A stretch of DNA of 64,000 nucleotides, taken from assembly GCF_958295425.1 (NCBI RefSeq), contig NC_081137.1, positions 12,129,254-12,193,253 on the forward strand. Direction: 5' to 3'. Shown in pieces: positions 34,082 through 46,038 of this stretch (the stretch's first letter is position 1; each line of letters begins with the position of its first letter). Below the pieces are notes generated by a model. The model saw only the letters and a program-made list of their open reading frames with translations, had not been told where the DNA came from and did not search any database. The DNA comes from Solea solea (lineage: Eukaryota; Chordata; Actinopteri; Pleuronectiformes; Soleidae). The translations under genes and the position numbers were made by a program.

Positions 34082-36945
34082 GGGTCTGAAAAAAACAAAG
34101 ACTTCAACACAATAAAGACTGCTTTTGCTCTTGTTGAGCACTACCAAACCGAAACTCATTCTTTTCTCACCTCACAAGATTCAGTGTGGATATAGTGCTC
34201 GACACAAAGGTCTAAAGTTAGAGTATATAAATAAAACAAAACAGCCAATGCCAATTTTACACTTACTACTTGTTTATAGCTTTTTATAGCTAATGAAATA
34301 ACAACAGTAGTTTGTGAATAAGCAAATATTAAAAAAAAATCCAACTTTGTCTTAATGAGATATGATAACTTAAGCTGTAATTACCAGTAACACAATAAAA
34401 CAATGGTCTTCATGAAATCCCAACTGGTTTGTGTGTTCACTATTGGTGCACATTTAATTACACGTAACATTCACTATCTTGGATTGATATGTGTGAAAAA
34501 TAAGAAATTAGAAGGTATATATTCTTAGAGTCAGCTTATCAATGTAAAGGAAGACTCATTTCATAAAAACATTCCTTACATGACAGTATTTTCTGTCTTA
34601 AACTTCAGTTTAGTCTAGTTTTGGACTGTTTTGCCTCATTTTAAGACACATAAAAGTTTGAAAGTAGTTCGTTTTATGTATTCTAACCATGTAAAATGTG
34701 TTCACCCCATTGCCTGATTTGTTTTCTTAAAACAAGAAAATGTAAATCACTTTAATAATATTTGGCTTGTTTCTAGTAGGGCTGTTTTTGCAGTGTGATT
34801 ATATACCTCCGTATGACTTTGTTGTAAGTTGAAAACAGCATTTTCAAACAACAACAATCTGCAAATGTGTCCCATTATCAGAAGCAATCTGCATCCATCT
34901 TGCAGAACTGTCAGTGTAAACAGCGAGCACGCTTTGCTCCTCTACAATTTGCTATTTTCATACATTGCTAATTGGAAAAAACAAAGTATGAACATGGATT
35001 TCTGGCATGGGACAAAATTCCCTGATAAAAATAAAACTGAAAATTAAGTGTTGACAGCTATGTTTTCAACAGTCTCTATTTCTGTTAAAGGGCAGAGTTT
35101 TAAATAAAACAATAACAACACTGGAACCTTTTTATACATGGCCATTTTTGGAGCTCAAAAATACCATTGCAGAATTCATGCAACTTTCTTTTTTTTTATC
35201 GCAGTATAGTGTGCATGCAGCTTCTGTCCTGGCCCTCTGTCTACCACACACCACATCATGTGCAGCAGTGAATATAAATTCACTAAGTTACAGTAGTAGA
35301 TGTAGGTCCTGGCACAAAATCCTCACCGTGGGCAGAAAGGGATGCATCGTATCCATCAAAATTCAGAGCCAAGAAAGCACAGAATACAATGAGTCAGTAG
35401 CTTCATAGTTATCCAGGGAGAGTGAGAAATGGCACAAACTCAAGAGAGAGTCTTCGCTTCGCAGCCATCAGAGCCATGAATTGTTGAGAAAAATGGGCCA
35501 AGATCTTTTGCACATTGCTGTGCTATTCTGCAATTGCCAGTACGAGATGCTTTTTCCCCCCCGAGCTGCACTGTAAATGTTGTACATCAGTACAACACAA
35601 TACCAGGAGGCCATTGCCAAACCACAAATCTAGTGCAGCTTTACCTTTCCATGCCGACAAACAAGACTCAGAGCTACTGCAGGCAAATGACAAAGGTCAT
35701 TGCTCTTACTCTGCAGTTTAGCTTTTGCAATGGACTTTTTCTTGGTTTGTTAAAATGAAAAGCTAAACAAGCACATAAGTGTATATATGTCATTTAAAAC
35801 TAAACCTAAAACAGCACAAGATACCAATGTTTCTCATCACGACTCTTTCTCCCTATTTCACGACAAATTTAAATGACTTCAAGTGTCTTATCAGGCTCAT
35901 AATCGGTTCAAACCTATTTTAAAAAAACAAAACAAACATTCAGCTTTTTTTTAAGTTTGCTGGAAAGGTCATCACAATGCACTGATGGTTTGGTAAAGGA
36001 AGATAATCAGTGTTGAGAGTCAACAGTCATGATAGCAGTTCTAGACATAATGTTAACCATGATTAAAACCTTACTTTAATATGTTAGTTAGGGCTTGATG
36101 ATATGGCCAAAACGTTTATTACTTTTTTCTTTTAATGAGTGGATTATATTGATAAACATCAGATAATTAAAGTTTGTTTTTTTTCAGCCCAAAGCAAAAT
36201 TTGAAGACACCAGATAAGTGAAATTTGTTACACAGAGCAAAAAAAACTAACACATCTAAAAAAAAAAAAAAAAACACTCAAAGCATTATGTGCCATACAT
36301 GATATACCATATACATTGGCCTTGCTATTAAAGGAAGTTATATTACTGAATTATTGCCAAGCGTTAAGATACCAACATTTGCACATTAACACTAAACACA
36401 AAGCCGAGCTGAGGTCCATATTAGTGTAATTTGTTTTTGCAAGTATGAAGTTACAGTGCATATCAGATTATTGCACAGAGTGAAACTCGAACCTTGTGGC
36501 ACTAGAGGAAACTCATTAGGATTCATCCCCTGGAGACCATGAATGTCTTTATAAGATTCTGTGGTTTCTGCTGGGTAGAGTATGAGATACTTTACAGGAT
36601 AAGGAAAAAGTCAGTGGATCACCACTGTCGTTGGAATTCATACTGTTGAGGCCATAAATGCGAGAGCAAAATTTCAATCAGTCAAGCTGAATGGAATATT
36701 ACAACATGGAAGAAAGTGGTTGACACACTGACATTGTCATCCACAGAGCGTTGATGAGGACATGGCTAAAAATACAAGTGTGATGTCATCATCATTTCAT
36801 TGATGATATGCACTAGGAAATTGGTTGTCTCGACCAGAAGTCTTATCATTCATATCCTGATTAAAACAGTCAAACCATCCCTATCATCCTAACATCAAGC
36901 CAAACCTGCATTGTATATGCCAACTTAATCACTATATAAAAATCA
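34082..36945. other. No gene seen; poly-A run
   Basis: AT-rich. A poly-A run of about 18 lies at 36258-36275. Two overlapping small frames at 35515-35758 have no domain. Confidence 0.45.
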
Positions 36946-36979
<34 letters not shown>

Positions 36980-36982
36980 GTT

Positions 36983-37022
<40 letters not shown>
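36946..37022. repeat. (TTA)n / (TAA)n near-perfect palindrome
   Basis: About 11 TTA units are followed, after one G interruption at 36980 and a TTATTAATAA centre (36981-36990), by about 10 TAA units. The two arms are reverse complements over roughly 30 bases with one mismatch, so the block can fold into a long AT hairpin. Confidence 0.95.
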
Positions 37023-37023
<1 letters not shown>

Positions 37024-37529
37024 CATAACAGAGAGACATGATAGGGGAAGTTACGATATATCTCAGCCTAAAAGTCGACTTCCCAAAATGCTGAACCGAA
37101 AGACAAAGAAGAGACAGTTTAAATGTTTTAAGTTACATCATCTAAATTTTAAAGACACTCTGCTACCAGCACCTCATTTGAACTGAGAGAATATGACTTG
37201 TAATGTGTTACCTCAGCGAAAAGTGCTGCAGGACTTAAACTTTTGCAGCATCAGGTAATGAGGCAGTCAGTTTCTTGCTGACAGAAAATTCAAATGGTGT
37301 GATATGCCAGTAACGTAGTCTGTTACGATCCATCACCTGAAAATTGCTTGTGGAAGAAAAGAAACAATTAAAAGAAACAATTTTGGCAGAAGCTAATGTA
37401 GGTACAGTGACAAAATGCTTGCCAAAAGCTATTTGTTATAACAATGTTACAATGTTGAAATTGATGCCAGTGGAGGTTAATATGACTCATTCTATAGTAT
37501 ACAATGTGAATTTGGGCAAATAACTCCAT
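37023..37529. other. No feature seen
   Basis: Unique-looking sequence between two microsatellites. Confidence 0.5.
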
Positions 37530-37652
37530 TATATGTACATATACATGTATATATACATATATACATATATAAACATATATACATATATAAACATATATAT
37601 ATATACACATACATATATGTATATATACATATACATATACACATATACATAT

Positions 37653-37691
<39 letters not shown>

Positions 37692-37697
37692 CATATA
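37530..37697. repeat. AT / AC / ATAC compound microsatellite
   Basis: About 165 bp of mixed ATAC, ATAT and ACATAT units. All the tyrosine/isoleucine-rich open frames on both strands here are translations of the repeat. Confidence 0.95.
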
Positions 37698-39644
37698 ATG
37701 CTAATGAAGCCTACTTTCATTTTAAATGGGATTAATTCCAATTGTTTAAATGATCACTATACAAACTAAATGTACTATTATGTTTGTACATAATGGAAAA
37801 CAACAGGAAACTGCATTCTGATATGTTTGCAAGAATCAATATTTTCATTTTATCATGAACACCAGAATTACAATCATCAATCAGACAAGGTTCTGATCAT
37901 TAGAAAGACAGAACTGCAGGTAAAGTGGAGGATTGAGGATCTTCTGTCACCGGATATTCACTCTGCTAAAGGTCAATGAGCGAGGTGCCGACTATGTACG
38001 CCCCACCTCAGCTGCTGATAGATATCTATCATTATACTGGAGGTTTTCTATAAGACCAACTGCAATTTTTCCTGGTACACACTTTTCCGTTGACACTGGA
38101 GAAAAAAGAGTGACAGAGTGATGTGTTGTCTTTCCTGTATGCCTTCAGTGTCTGCAGCAGTTCCATTGTTCTCTTCTATATTTATTTTGTGCTCTGCAGT
38201 TTGGGCACTGTTACTGCTTCTTGTTTAATACAGAGACATGTTTATGGCTTGGACGCGACCAGTGTTTTCCCGACCTGAGCAAGACAAAACAAACAAATCA
38301 CAACATACTAGAACAAGTATTTGCAGAATAAGGTATTTGTATTCACTCTGAAAATGTGAAGCTTAATTCTTTAAAAAATGGGAACCATGAGGATTCTATG
38401 CACTTTTCTGAAACACAAATGCATGGTAACAGCTGCACAATATGTTTTCAACTGCTCACAGTAACAATATTGTTTTTGTTTTGTTTATTTTCAGTATTGG
38501 GTTCATCACTTAAAATTAAATTAGTACAATAGTCACAGTCTCTTTTTCAGGTGACTGTTGTACATGAGGTGAAATAAGTATTTATGCTCAGTTGAGTATA
38601 CATGTCACATACGTGTAGCATGTATACTTATTTGACGTGGCCTAATTGGCTGGACTTAAATCAACACGTGGCCTCGTCCTTGACTGAGGCGCTGCATTGT
38701 GAATACCAACTACATTGGTGTCACATAATTATTCATATTTTACAAAAATAAAATAACATTCTGGCCATATCACCGCCTTGCCAAACAAAAGCATACGCAT
38801 TGTTAAAACTCGAGAAAGGCACCCACTGTGTAAACCTTTATTTTGATATTTCAAATAGAATTTCAAAATAACAGTGGTTCTTTTTTTTTAGAAATGGATT
38901 GGTGCAGTTCACAATAAGAATTGAATTGGCTTGTATTCATCTTTAAAGGACATCAATGGTGCACAGCTGTTACATCATGGCGGTATATGACTGTACGTAA
39001 GACAAGCACTGTGTCATCACACAGTTGTATCGTTTGGCACAGCCCTAGACGAACCAATGTCAAGTACTATTACACAAATTTTTTTCAAAGCAAAACTGAT
39101 ATTTTTAGCACCGATAATAACAAACCTCACAAGGTTAACAATTGTTTAAAAAGAAAAATCCTGAACCAAGATCATAGACCGTTTATATAAAGTGGATGAC
39201 GTGTTTGCGGTTCCAACCAGAAAATATGAATATCTACTAGGATCACCAAAATAATCTCTGCTTGAATAGAAGTCTGTAGGTAAAATTCTCTATTTCAAAA
39301 CTAAGATGTTATTCTCAATCACTAGTTGCAGGTCTTCAATACAGACTGGTATAAATTGTGTAAATGATGCTCCCATTTATATATATAAGTTACATTTTAA
39401 CATTAACATTAAATTATATAGTCTGGTGTACTGTTTTAATTAGAAAAATAAAAAGGTCACATCATTTTACAATTATTTCTGTGTATGTTTTGTGTTTTGC
39501 GTTAAGTATAATTTTTTCCATATATAAAAACAATACTTTTACTTGAAAATTCTGTGAAATATCATCAAGAATATGCCTTATCATGATGGAATATTGTCTT
39601 GTTATTTTAAGGTCATACCTGATACTAAACAGGTTAATTTTTCT
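37698..39644. other. No gene seen
   Basis: AT-rich. A 10-bp inverted repeat (AGTATACATG and CATGTATACT) at about 38596-38629 could form a short hairpin. Nothing else recognised. Confidence 0.45.
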
Positions 39645-39714
39645 CTAGACCGACCCCATCTTCAGATGCTCAGACGCTCACTGGCCCCCAGCTCTTATGA
39701 GTTTGACACCCCTG
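39645..39714 (+). mobile_element. hAT 3'-end remnant
   Basis: CTCACTGGCCCCCAGCTC followed by GAGTTTGACACCCCTG, which differs from the terminus of the 15.7 kb hAT element by one base. Only the last 70 bases can be assigned. Confidence 0.65.
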
Positions 39715-39847
39715 GCTCAAATAATCAAACCCAAACTATCAAACTGCATTTCACATTTTTTAACATTTTGCCCTCTATTTTTTGAGTGTCAACGTACAGT
39801 ATGTGTCAGTAAACTGCCTGTAAATGCCTATAACTTCATACAACTGG

Positions 39848-40130
39848 TATATATCTGCTCCTGGTCTTCTGTCTCTACCTCACCTCTCTCTTTCCCCTTC
39901 ACTCCCCCCCGTCCCCCATGTGTCCTTTCACCCCAACCAGCCGAGGCAGGTGCTGCACATGTTTGAGTCTGGTTCTGTCAGTGATTTTCTTCCTGTTAAA
40001 TAGGAGCTTTTTCTCTCCACTGATGCCTAGTGGTGGGTTTTCTCTTCCCTCTAATACTATAAAGGTTTCTGCCTTTGTATGTTGCGATTTGGCGTTATAC
40101 AAATCAAATTGATTTGAATGGAATTAAATG
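39848..40130 (+). repeat. High-copy repeat family R, near complete 3' region
   Basis: In order: TCTGTCTCTACCTCACC, a C-rich run, CCCCAACCAGCCGAGGCAGG, TTCTTCCTGTTAAATAGGAG, CTCTCCACTGATGCCTAG and a 3' tail TTGCGATTTGGCGTTATAC followed by AAATTGATTTGAATGG. The order is the same, inverted, at 43467-43741. The tail structure suggests a retroelement. Confidence 0.85.
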
Positions 40131-42098
40131 CAACTTGATTCCAACTCCAAAGGCACAATCTATAATGATCAGTGAGGTAAAAAAAAACGACAACATGGTG
40201 AGAATAACAGCTGGTTAACATCTCTGTTCATACGATAAACAAATCATGAAGCATGGCAGGGCAGGAGGAGGCTGCTGCTCCTTCTTCTGAAGTGAACCAA
40301 CGAGCACCTTGACATTCAACATCACTACTGGAAGAATGTTTAGTGGAATGATTAGACTGAGGCTTGTATGGATAAAAAGGCCACCGCATACCAACAACAA
40401 ACAAAACATCATCAAAACAGTGAGCCACAGCCGAGTGAGCAGCGTGATTATGGGCTATGCTGTATCTGGGCTCACCGCCGCTGAATGGAAAATGAAATCT
40501 CAACGTTATCATGTCCGCTGTCTGCCAGCTGAAGCTCGGTAGAAGAATCTATTAAAGAACAAAAGGCTTCAAAGAAAGGAGAGATGCAGCTTTGGGTGGA
40601 AAGCCCATAGTCAGAGCACAGACCTTAACCCAGACGAGATGTTGTTAAAATGAACTCTGAGCTGTTCGCGCCATCAGACTTTCCACGACTGAGTCTAAGC
40701 ACTTCTGTACCGAGGATGGTTCAAATGTCTCTCTGTGTAATGTGCGGGTCCAAATCACAGCCACTAGAAAGAGCTCGTTTGAGGTCACTGTCTTCATTTG
40801 AGGCTCCAGTCGTTATTCAATCCATGGGGTTTTTTTTTCCAACAGCTCTGGTGTGCCCAGTAAACATGCTCTTACTGCTTTACATACGTTCTGAAATACA
40901 GTAGTCCATAATGAGCCTGAAATGTGTCTCTAAATGTGAATGTAATTGTATTTCAAATGTATTGACAATGATAGAGACAGTGGTAACTGTGAAGCGAATC
41001 TGACCAACCCTCGTGCTACCACTTTAATGTTTGGTTGTTTAGCACTGTACTGTACTGTGTGCAAAACAATAATCATTCAATGAAATAGTTTTTTGTGCGC
41101 ATACATTTTTAATTTTACACATTATAGCCTATTTTAAAACAAACTTCAATGAATAGAGACCTCCACAGTTTTTAATTAAACTACGTACGTAGAGACCCCT
41201 AAAACATCTAGACTTTCGGTCCTCCAACAGAGTATGATTTGTAGGAATCCCTTGATATAAAACGATCTCACCGCCACATACGCACTGCTCTTCAGTGACA
41301 TTTCGTCATCTCAAAGCAACCCACAAGTTTTGCTGAGCAGCAGCAGCAGCAGCAGTCCCTGCCACAACAAGTGGTGATTAATTCTGTTGGCCTCCGAGCG
41401 CCGAGTGGTTTTCGTGACAGAAAACAAAGACTATCAATCACTCGGTCAGAGCTCCAACTGTGAATTCCCACTGACTGAACTCAACACAAGAGAAGAAGAG
41501 CAAGAGATTCAGGTGTAGACTGGGAATGAAAGAGACATCGCTCTCTTTCCAGCACAACTGTTCTGAATGTTCAAGGTAAAATAGTTGCTGTCGCTAAGGA
41601 AAAAAAAAAGTTATATTTTGATCATTTGCAAAGTCGTCCAACAGTCTGGCTTGACTGTTGAAATAATGATGACTCACTTCCTTTACACGAACCCTTACAT
41701 TTCTACAGGATGGTTGGAAGAGCCTGAGCTGTGTGTGACTCACGCTTCAATGTCACAAGCGTAAGAAGATCCTCACATGGTGAATTTAAATGTGAATTTA
41801 AAACCATACGCTGAGCTGCCGCTGTGTATTAGGCTGCAAGTCCTGTTCAATCAGCCTTTTTATCTGTGCTGGACTACGGTGACATTATTCATATGCATTC
41901 TTCAGTCTCCACACTGAAGCCACTTGGTGCAGTTTATCACTCTGCCCGTGAGCTTCATAACTGGTGACAGGTTTAGGACACGGCGTTGCACACTCTACAG
42001 TTAAGTTTGATGGCAGTCTTTGGCAAAAAAAAAAAATAAATAAATAAAGAGAACAACACTCCATACATTTCGTTTACAAGGCACTTCATGGCAATTAC
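40131..42098. other. No confirmed gene; (CAG)6 and a weak exon-like stretch
   Basis: A (CAG)6 run lies at 41338-41355. The stretch 41270-41580 has more balanced composition and ends at a possible splice donor (TTCAAG then GTAAAA near 41571-41582). The only frame there is short (about 17 codons). I leave it unannotated as a gene. An A-run lies at 42027-42036. Confidence 0.35.
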
Positions 42099-42106
42099 CA
42101 ACATAT

Positions 42107-42906
42107 TAGAGATGTTCCGATACCATTTTTTCCCTCCTGATACCGATTCCGATACTTGTGCTGTGGGTATCGGCCGATACAGAGTACCGATACCGATACC
42201 AGTGTGTTATGAAAAAAAAATATCATACTACGCCTGCATGACTGTGATATGATTATCATTGGTGGTAAGGTTTGGCTCAGGTTAAACCGTCTGTAAAACA
42301 TGAATGAATACAGCAAATGGACACCATTTATTGTTACCAGTGATATGTTATTTCGTTTTTCAGCTTGTACGTTTGTTTTGACTCTGGTCCAAACACCGCA
42401 GCACTGGTAGAGTTTCATGTTTCCATGACGACTGACCGGGAAAGGACGCGCGTGACATAATTTTTACATGACTCCAGGTTGTTAAAATGAGTCTCTGAAG
42501 TAACGCTAAACTTTAAAAACAGAGACATACATACGCAGGACACAGGTACGATGGTTAGTTGTAGCGCTGCTCTTTTCGTTTAATAAACGGGCCGCTCCAG
42601 TATGACTGTCGGCACGCTAACGGAGCTAGCGCAGCTAACAACGCTAACGGAGCTAACTGGGAAATACTGCTTAACCGCCGACATGATGAGCTAACGTTAG
42701 CTCCTTGTCTACAGGTGTCGGGTGATCAGTTCTTCTTCGCACCTCTAAAACAGCACAGCGCAACTGTTTCAAGAGCGGCGAAGAAGAACCGTGTCAGAGC
42801 TAACGGAGCTCTAATAAATTACGTGGTTTCGGATCGGTGCAATGCCCACATTTTCGGCAGTATCGGAGGCATTTCCGATACTGGTATCGGAATCGGAACA
42901 ACTCTA
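42107..42906. mobile_element. Non-autonomous hAT element, 800 bp, with 8-bp target duplication
   Basis: Left end TAGAGATGTTCCGATACC, right end GGAATCGGAACAACTCTA: inverted termini beginning TAGAG(A/T)TGTTCCGAT. Flanking octamers are CAACATAT (42099-42106) and CAACATAG (42907-42914), identical in seven of eight positions, which is the hAT signature. The subterminal regions are full of GATACCGAT-type repeats. Internally, 42607-42700 holds repeated GCTAACGGAGCTAAC-type units. No transposase frame is present, so it would need a partner element to move. Confidence 0.9.
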
Positions 42907-42914
42907 CAACATAG

Positions 42915-43466
42915 CTGTCAGATCTAATTATCCCTACATTAACTTCTCCCTGCACCAGGTCACAAGATTACAAAATTTGGAACACTCAAAAAATGAACAA
43001 GTGGTATTAATTAATAAGCCCCACAACTGTCGCAATGTGACTCTGTGTGATTGTACTGTATGTGCGTCAGCAGACTTTATTATTATCTATATATTTGACG
43101 CCGAGGTAAATATCTTTTTTCTACTGTATTTATATTAGTCAGTATCTTACTATGTGCATTTTAGTACAGGCAATGAATCTCTTTTATTTTCTGTTCTTGG
43201 TTGGCAGAGCTGTAATGAAAGCAATTCCGCCCCCTGGAGATCAATTAAGTATTCTGACTATGATTCTGATTCTGATCTACCTGCTTTTTTTTGCTGCTGT
43301 CTTTTACTACACTGAAAAAAGAAAATGGCACACAACTCTGAAGCCTAAAAAAGTACTAATTTAGTTTAGGTTTATCAACCTTTTTCTTTTTTTCTGTGTA
43401 TGTAATGTCTTTATGTTATGCATAATGTTAACAGGGCAACCTTGACAAAGAGAGCTTGCCATCAAA
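42915..43466. other. No feature seen
   Basis: AT-rich spacer. A small frame at 43152-43364 is hydrophobic but resembles no family. Confidence 0.45.
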
Positions 43467-43741
43467 TCGATTCAGTTCAATTCAATTTAGCAACAAATCA
43501 CAACATTATAGAGAAAGAGAAAAGTTTACACACTGAACTAACACTAGGTATCAGTGGAGAGAAAGAAAACCTCCCTTTTAACAGGAAGAAATCTCTTTCA
43601 GAACCAGACTCAAACATCTGCAGCCATCTGCCTCGACCGGTTGGGGTGAAAGGACAAACGGGGGACGGGGGAGAGAAAGGGAAAGAGGGATGTGAGGTAT
43701 AGAGACAGAAGAAAGAGAGCAGAAGCAGATACAGTATATAA
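43467..43741 (-). repeat. High-copy repeat family R, reverse orientation
   Basis: Reverse complement of the 39.85 kb copy: CAATTCAATTTAGCAACAAA tail, GGTATCAGTGGAGAGAAAG, CCTTTTAACAGGAAGAAAT, CTGCCTCGACCGGTTGGGG and GAGACAGAAGAAAGAGAGC, in order. The 94-codon frame 43418-43702 is a by-product. Confidence 0.85.
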
Positions 43742-45484
43742 CCGTTGTGTTACGTTATAGGTTTAGACAGGACATTGCTGAATCGGTTGACATCATTGCC
43801 CCATTTTAAATAAAGTATGGTGACGTTGATTTACAAGAACACAACTGTTCTGCAAGCATATAACTAAACATGCTGTTACGTCTGGATTAAACATTCAAAT
43901 TAATAAACGTGAATCAAGTTTTGTTCAAGAATTGAATCCTGAGTTGAACTGTACATTGTTTTAAAGGCAAAAAGATAAGAGAGTAATATTTAGTAAGTAT
44001 ACTTTTTTTGATTTACCACACTTATGTGCGTAAGTTGTTAAACAGGTATTGGAATCATTAATTACTCCAAGAAATCATAATAAGAGGGTCACTTTCTCAA
44101 TAACTCACATATTAAATTAGGGCTATAATTATGCTATTTTATTATAAATATGAAAATATGAGCCATTTAAAACAGACAGAAATATTTGGCAGTTGTAATT
44201 GCTGTTAGTTATAGTTGGATTTGTTTTGTCTGTCGAGCACTTTGGTCTTAAGTACTATGGGAACAAAATGATAAAACGTCTTAATTAAATATTATAAATG
44301 ATATATAAGATAAGAAATCCAGTATATTAGAATATAAGTATAGGATATATCATATTATATGAGTATGAAAACATTATGGCATGACTATACAGAGTGTAGA
44401 GAAATAGAATATTGCAATGCATCTGAACAAATCAATTAACAAAGATGTACTTACTGTTGTTGTGCAGTTCGTGCAAAGTGATGAAGGTGCAGAGGTGCAG
44501 GTATGCCATTTACATAATAAAGACCCAACAATGTTCTCATTTGTTGTATTTGAACACAGAACAAGAAGCGAAATATCCCTAAAGAATCTTACAGGGACAC
44601 TCAACATTTTGTTGTATGAGACAAACAGCAAACACTTCCAGTCAGGGAGGAGTTCCCAAAATGGTCATAAAAAGACTCTATGATGCTATGATGCAGTACA
44701 GAGTGTTTTGGAGAAGGAGATCTAAATTTTTACGACTTAGCCCAAAGAGCTCACAGTAAAAAGATGTGCGCTTTAGGCTTTAAGGCTTTGTTCCTCTGAC
44801 ACTTCTGATAGAAGTATAAACCAGCTTTGAAGACCCTTAAGATCTAGCGTCACATGAAATCATCAGCATCCAAACCTGAAGAATTCATTTACCTACTTAG
44901 ATCATGTCTGGAACTTAATTAGCCTGTGCCTCTAAACCTTCCTCAACCCACTTTAACCTCTAAAAGTGTCATCATACCACTGCTTATGTTGTGATATTTT
45001 GCCCATAATTACAGGCTCTGTTCTTGCCAGCTGTCACCTTTAGAAGAAGTGTTTTGTTTTTTGTTTTTTTCTTCCAGCCACTCATGCAATAAAAAGACAC
45101 ACAATGTTCTTGTCAATCAAAACGTTTTAGAATATTTTTTTTGTGCACTAATGATTTTGTGGGTTGGTTTTGTCAGCTTTGAAGTGGGAAAAAAACAATT
45201 GCCAGTACTTCCGTTATCCATGAGGCGTGTATGTCTGTCTATACTACATCTTTAAACAGTGAATTATGAAAACCTCCAGTAAAGATGTTAGTGATGTTTA
45301 CAACATCTTTTTTATTTAAATATTTAGTCCATATTAAAATACCTAAAACCTGGACCTACAGTATATTTCACATTTTGTGTATTTAGATTATCCTCAACAT
45401 TTCCAACGATGATTGAATCTTAAAACACACAGTCCATTTGGATATGTCGGTGTCCTGTTATTATGAGACAAATGTGGCAAGATA
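43742..45484. other. No gene seen; AT-rich
   Basis: Strongly AT-rich around 44100-44360. No element recognised. Confidence 0.45.
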
Positions 45485-45530
45485 TTGTTCTTCTTCTTTT
45501 GACTTCTTCCTTTAGGGGGCGCTCTACATA
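45485..45530 (-). repeat. RTE/SINE 3'-end remnant
   Basis: TTCTTCTTCTTTTGACTTC followed by TTCCTTTAGGGGGCGCTCTA is, on the minus strand, the CGACCCCTAA(A)GG-type terminus with a GAA-rich tail, as at 27355-27400. Only the extreme 3' end remains. Confidence 0.45.
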
Positions 45531-45713
45531 AACAACATACATATTTCACTGTTCTTCTCAATGTTAGACAACCTTCTCCAAGAGGAAGCGGAAGTTTGTT
45601 GTTCCGTTGTTGCCTCCATCGGTGAATTTAAGTGACTTTCAGATTTATGTGACTCTACTTAGCAGTAGACCAACAGCTCCTGTGTCCCCGCTGAATTAAA
45701 CAGGGTATGTCTA

Positions 45714-46031
45714 AGAAGGGCGTAGGTTTGGTGGGGACACCGCAACCCCTAACCCTAACCCGCAACCAAAGTTGAAGGCAACGATATTAGGTATTTTAGG
45801 TATGGCCCTACAAAGTCACCGCTGTGTTGTCAGAACAGCACATTGCCTGCTCACAGCGATATTTCTGTGATACATTCACTGACGCTCGTAAAATCTGCTC
45901 GCTCTCTTCTCCTCTCACGGCATTTGTGCACATGTACACATTGTCCTGTCACTAATATTAGTAGGGACAAGCTGGCTTTCTCCAAATATTGGTGGGGACG
46001 TATGCCGTCCATACGCAAACCTACACCCTTG
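45714..46031. mobile_element. 318-bp MITE
   Basis: Left GAAGGGCGTAGGTTTGGTGG, right GCAAACCTACACCCTTG: inverted ends agreeing in 14 of 16 positions, with GTGGGGAC repeated inside both ends (45732 and 45991). Flanks ATGTCTA (45707-45713) and ATGTCCA (46032-46038) look like a diverged 7-8 bp target duplication, which would suit an hAT-like element. A short telomere-like CCCTAACCCTAAC (45749-45761) is internal. No coding capacity. Confidence 0.7.
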
Positions 46032-46038
46032 ATGTCCA

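Noticed and set aside
37368..37769. Tyr/Ile-rich repeated-peptide proteins on both strands
   Set aside because: Translations of the AT/ATAC microsatellite.
38596..38629. microRNA-like hairpin
   Set aside because: Arms are only 10 bp with a 14-base loop; too short for a precursor.
45746..45765. Interstitial telomere repeat
   Set aside because: Only about two CCCTAA units, inside a MITE; too short to mean a former chromosome end.
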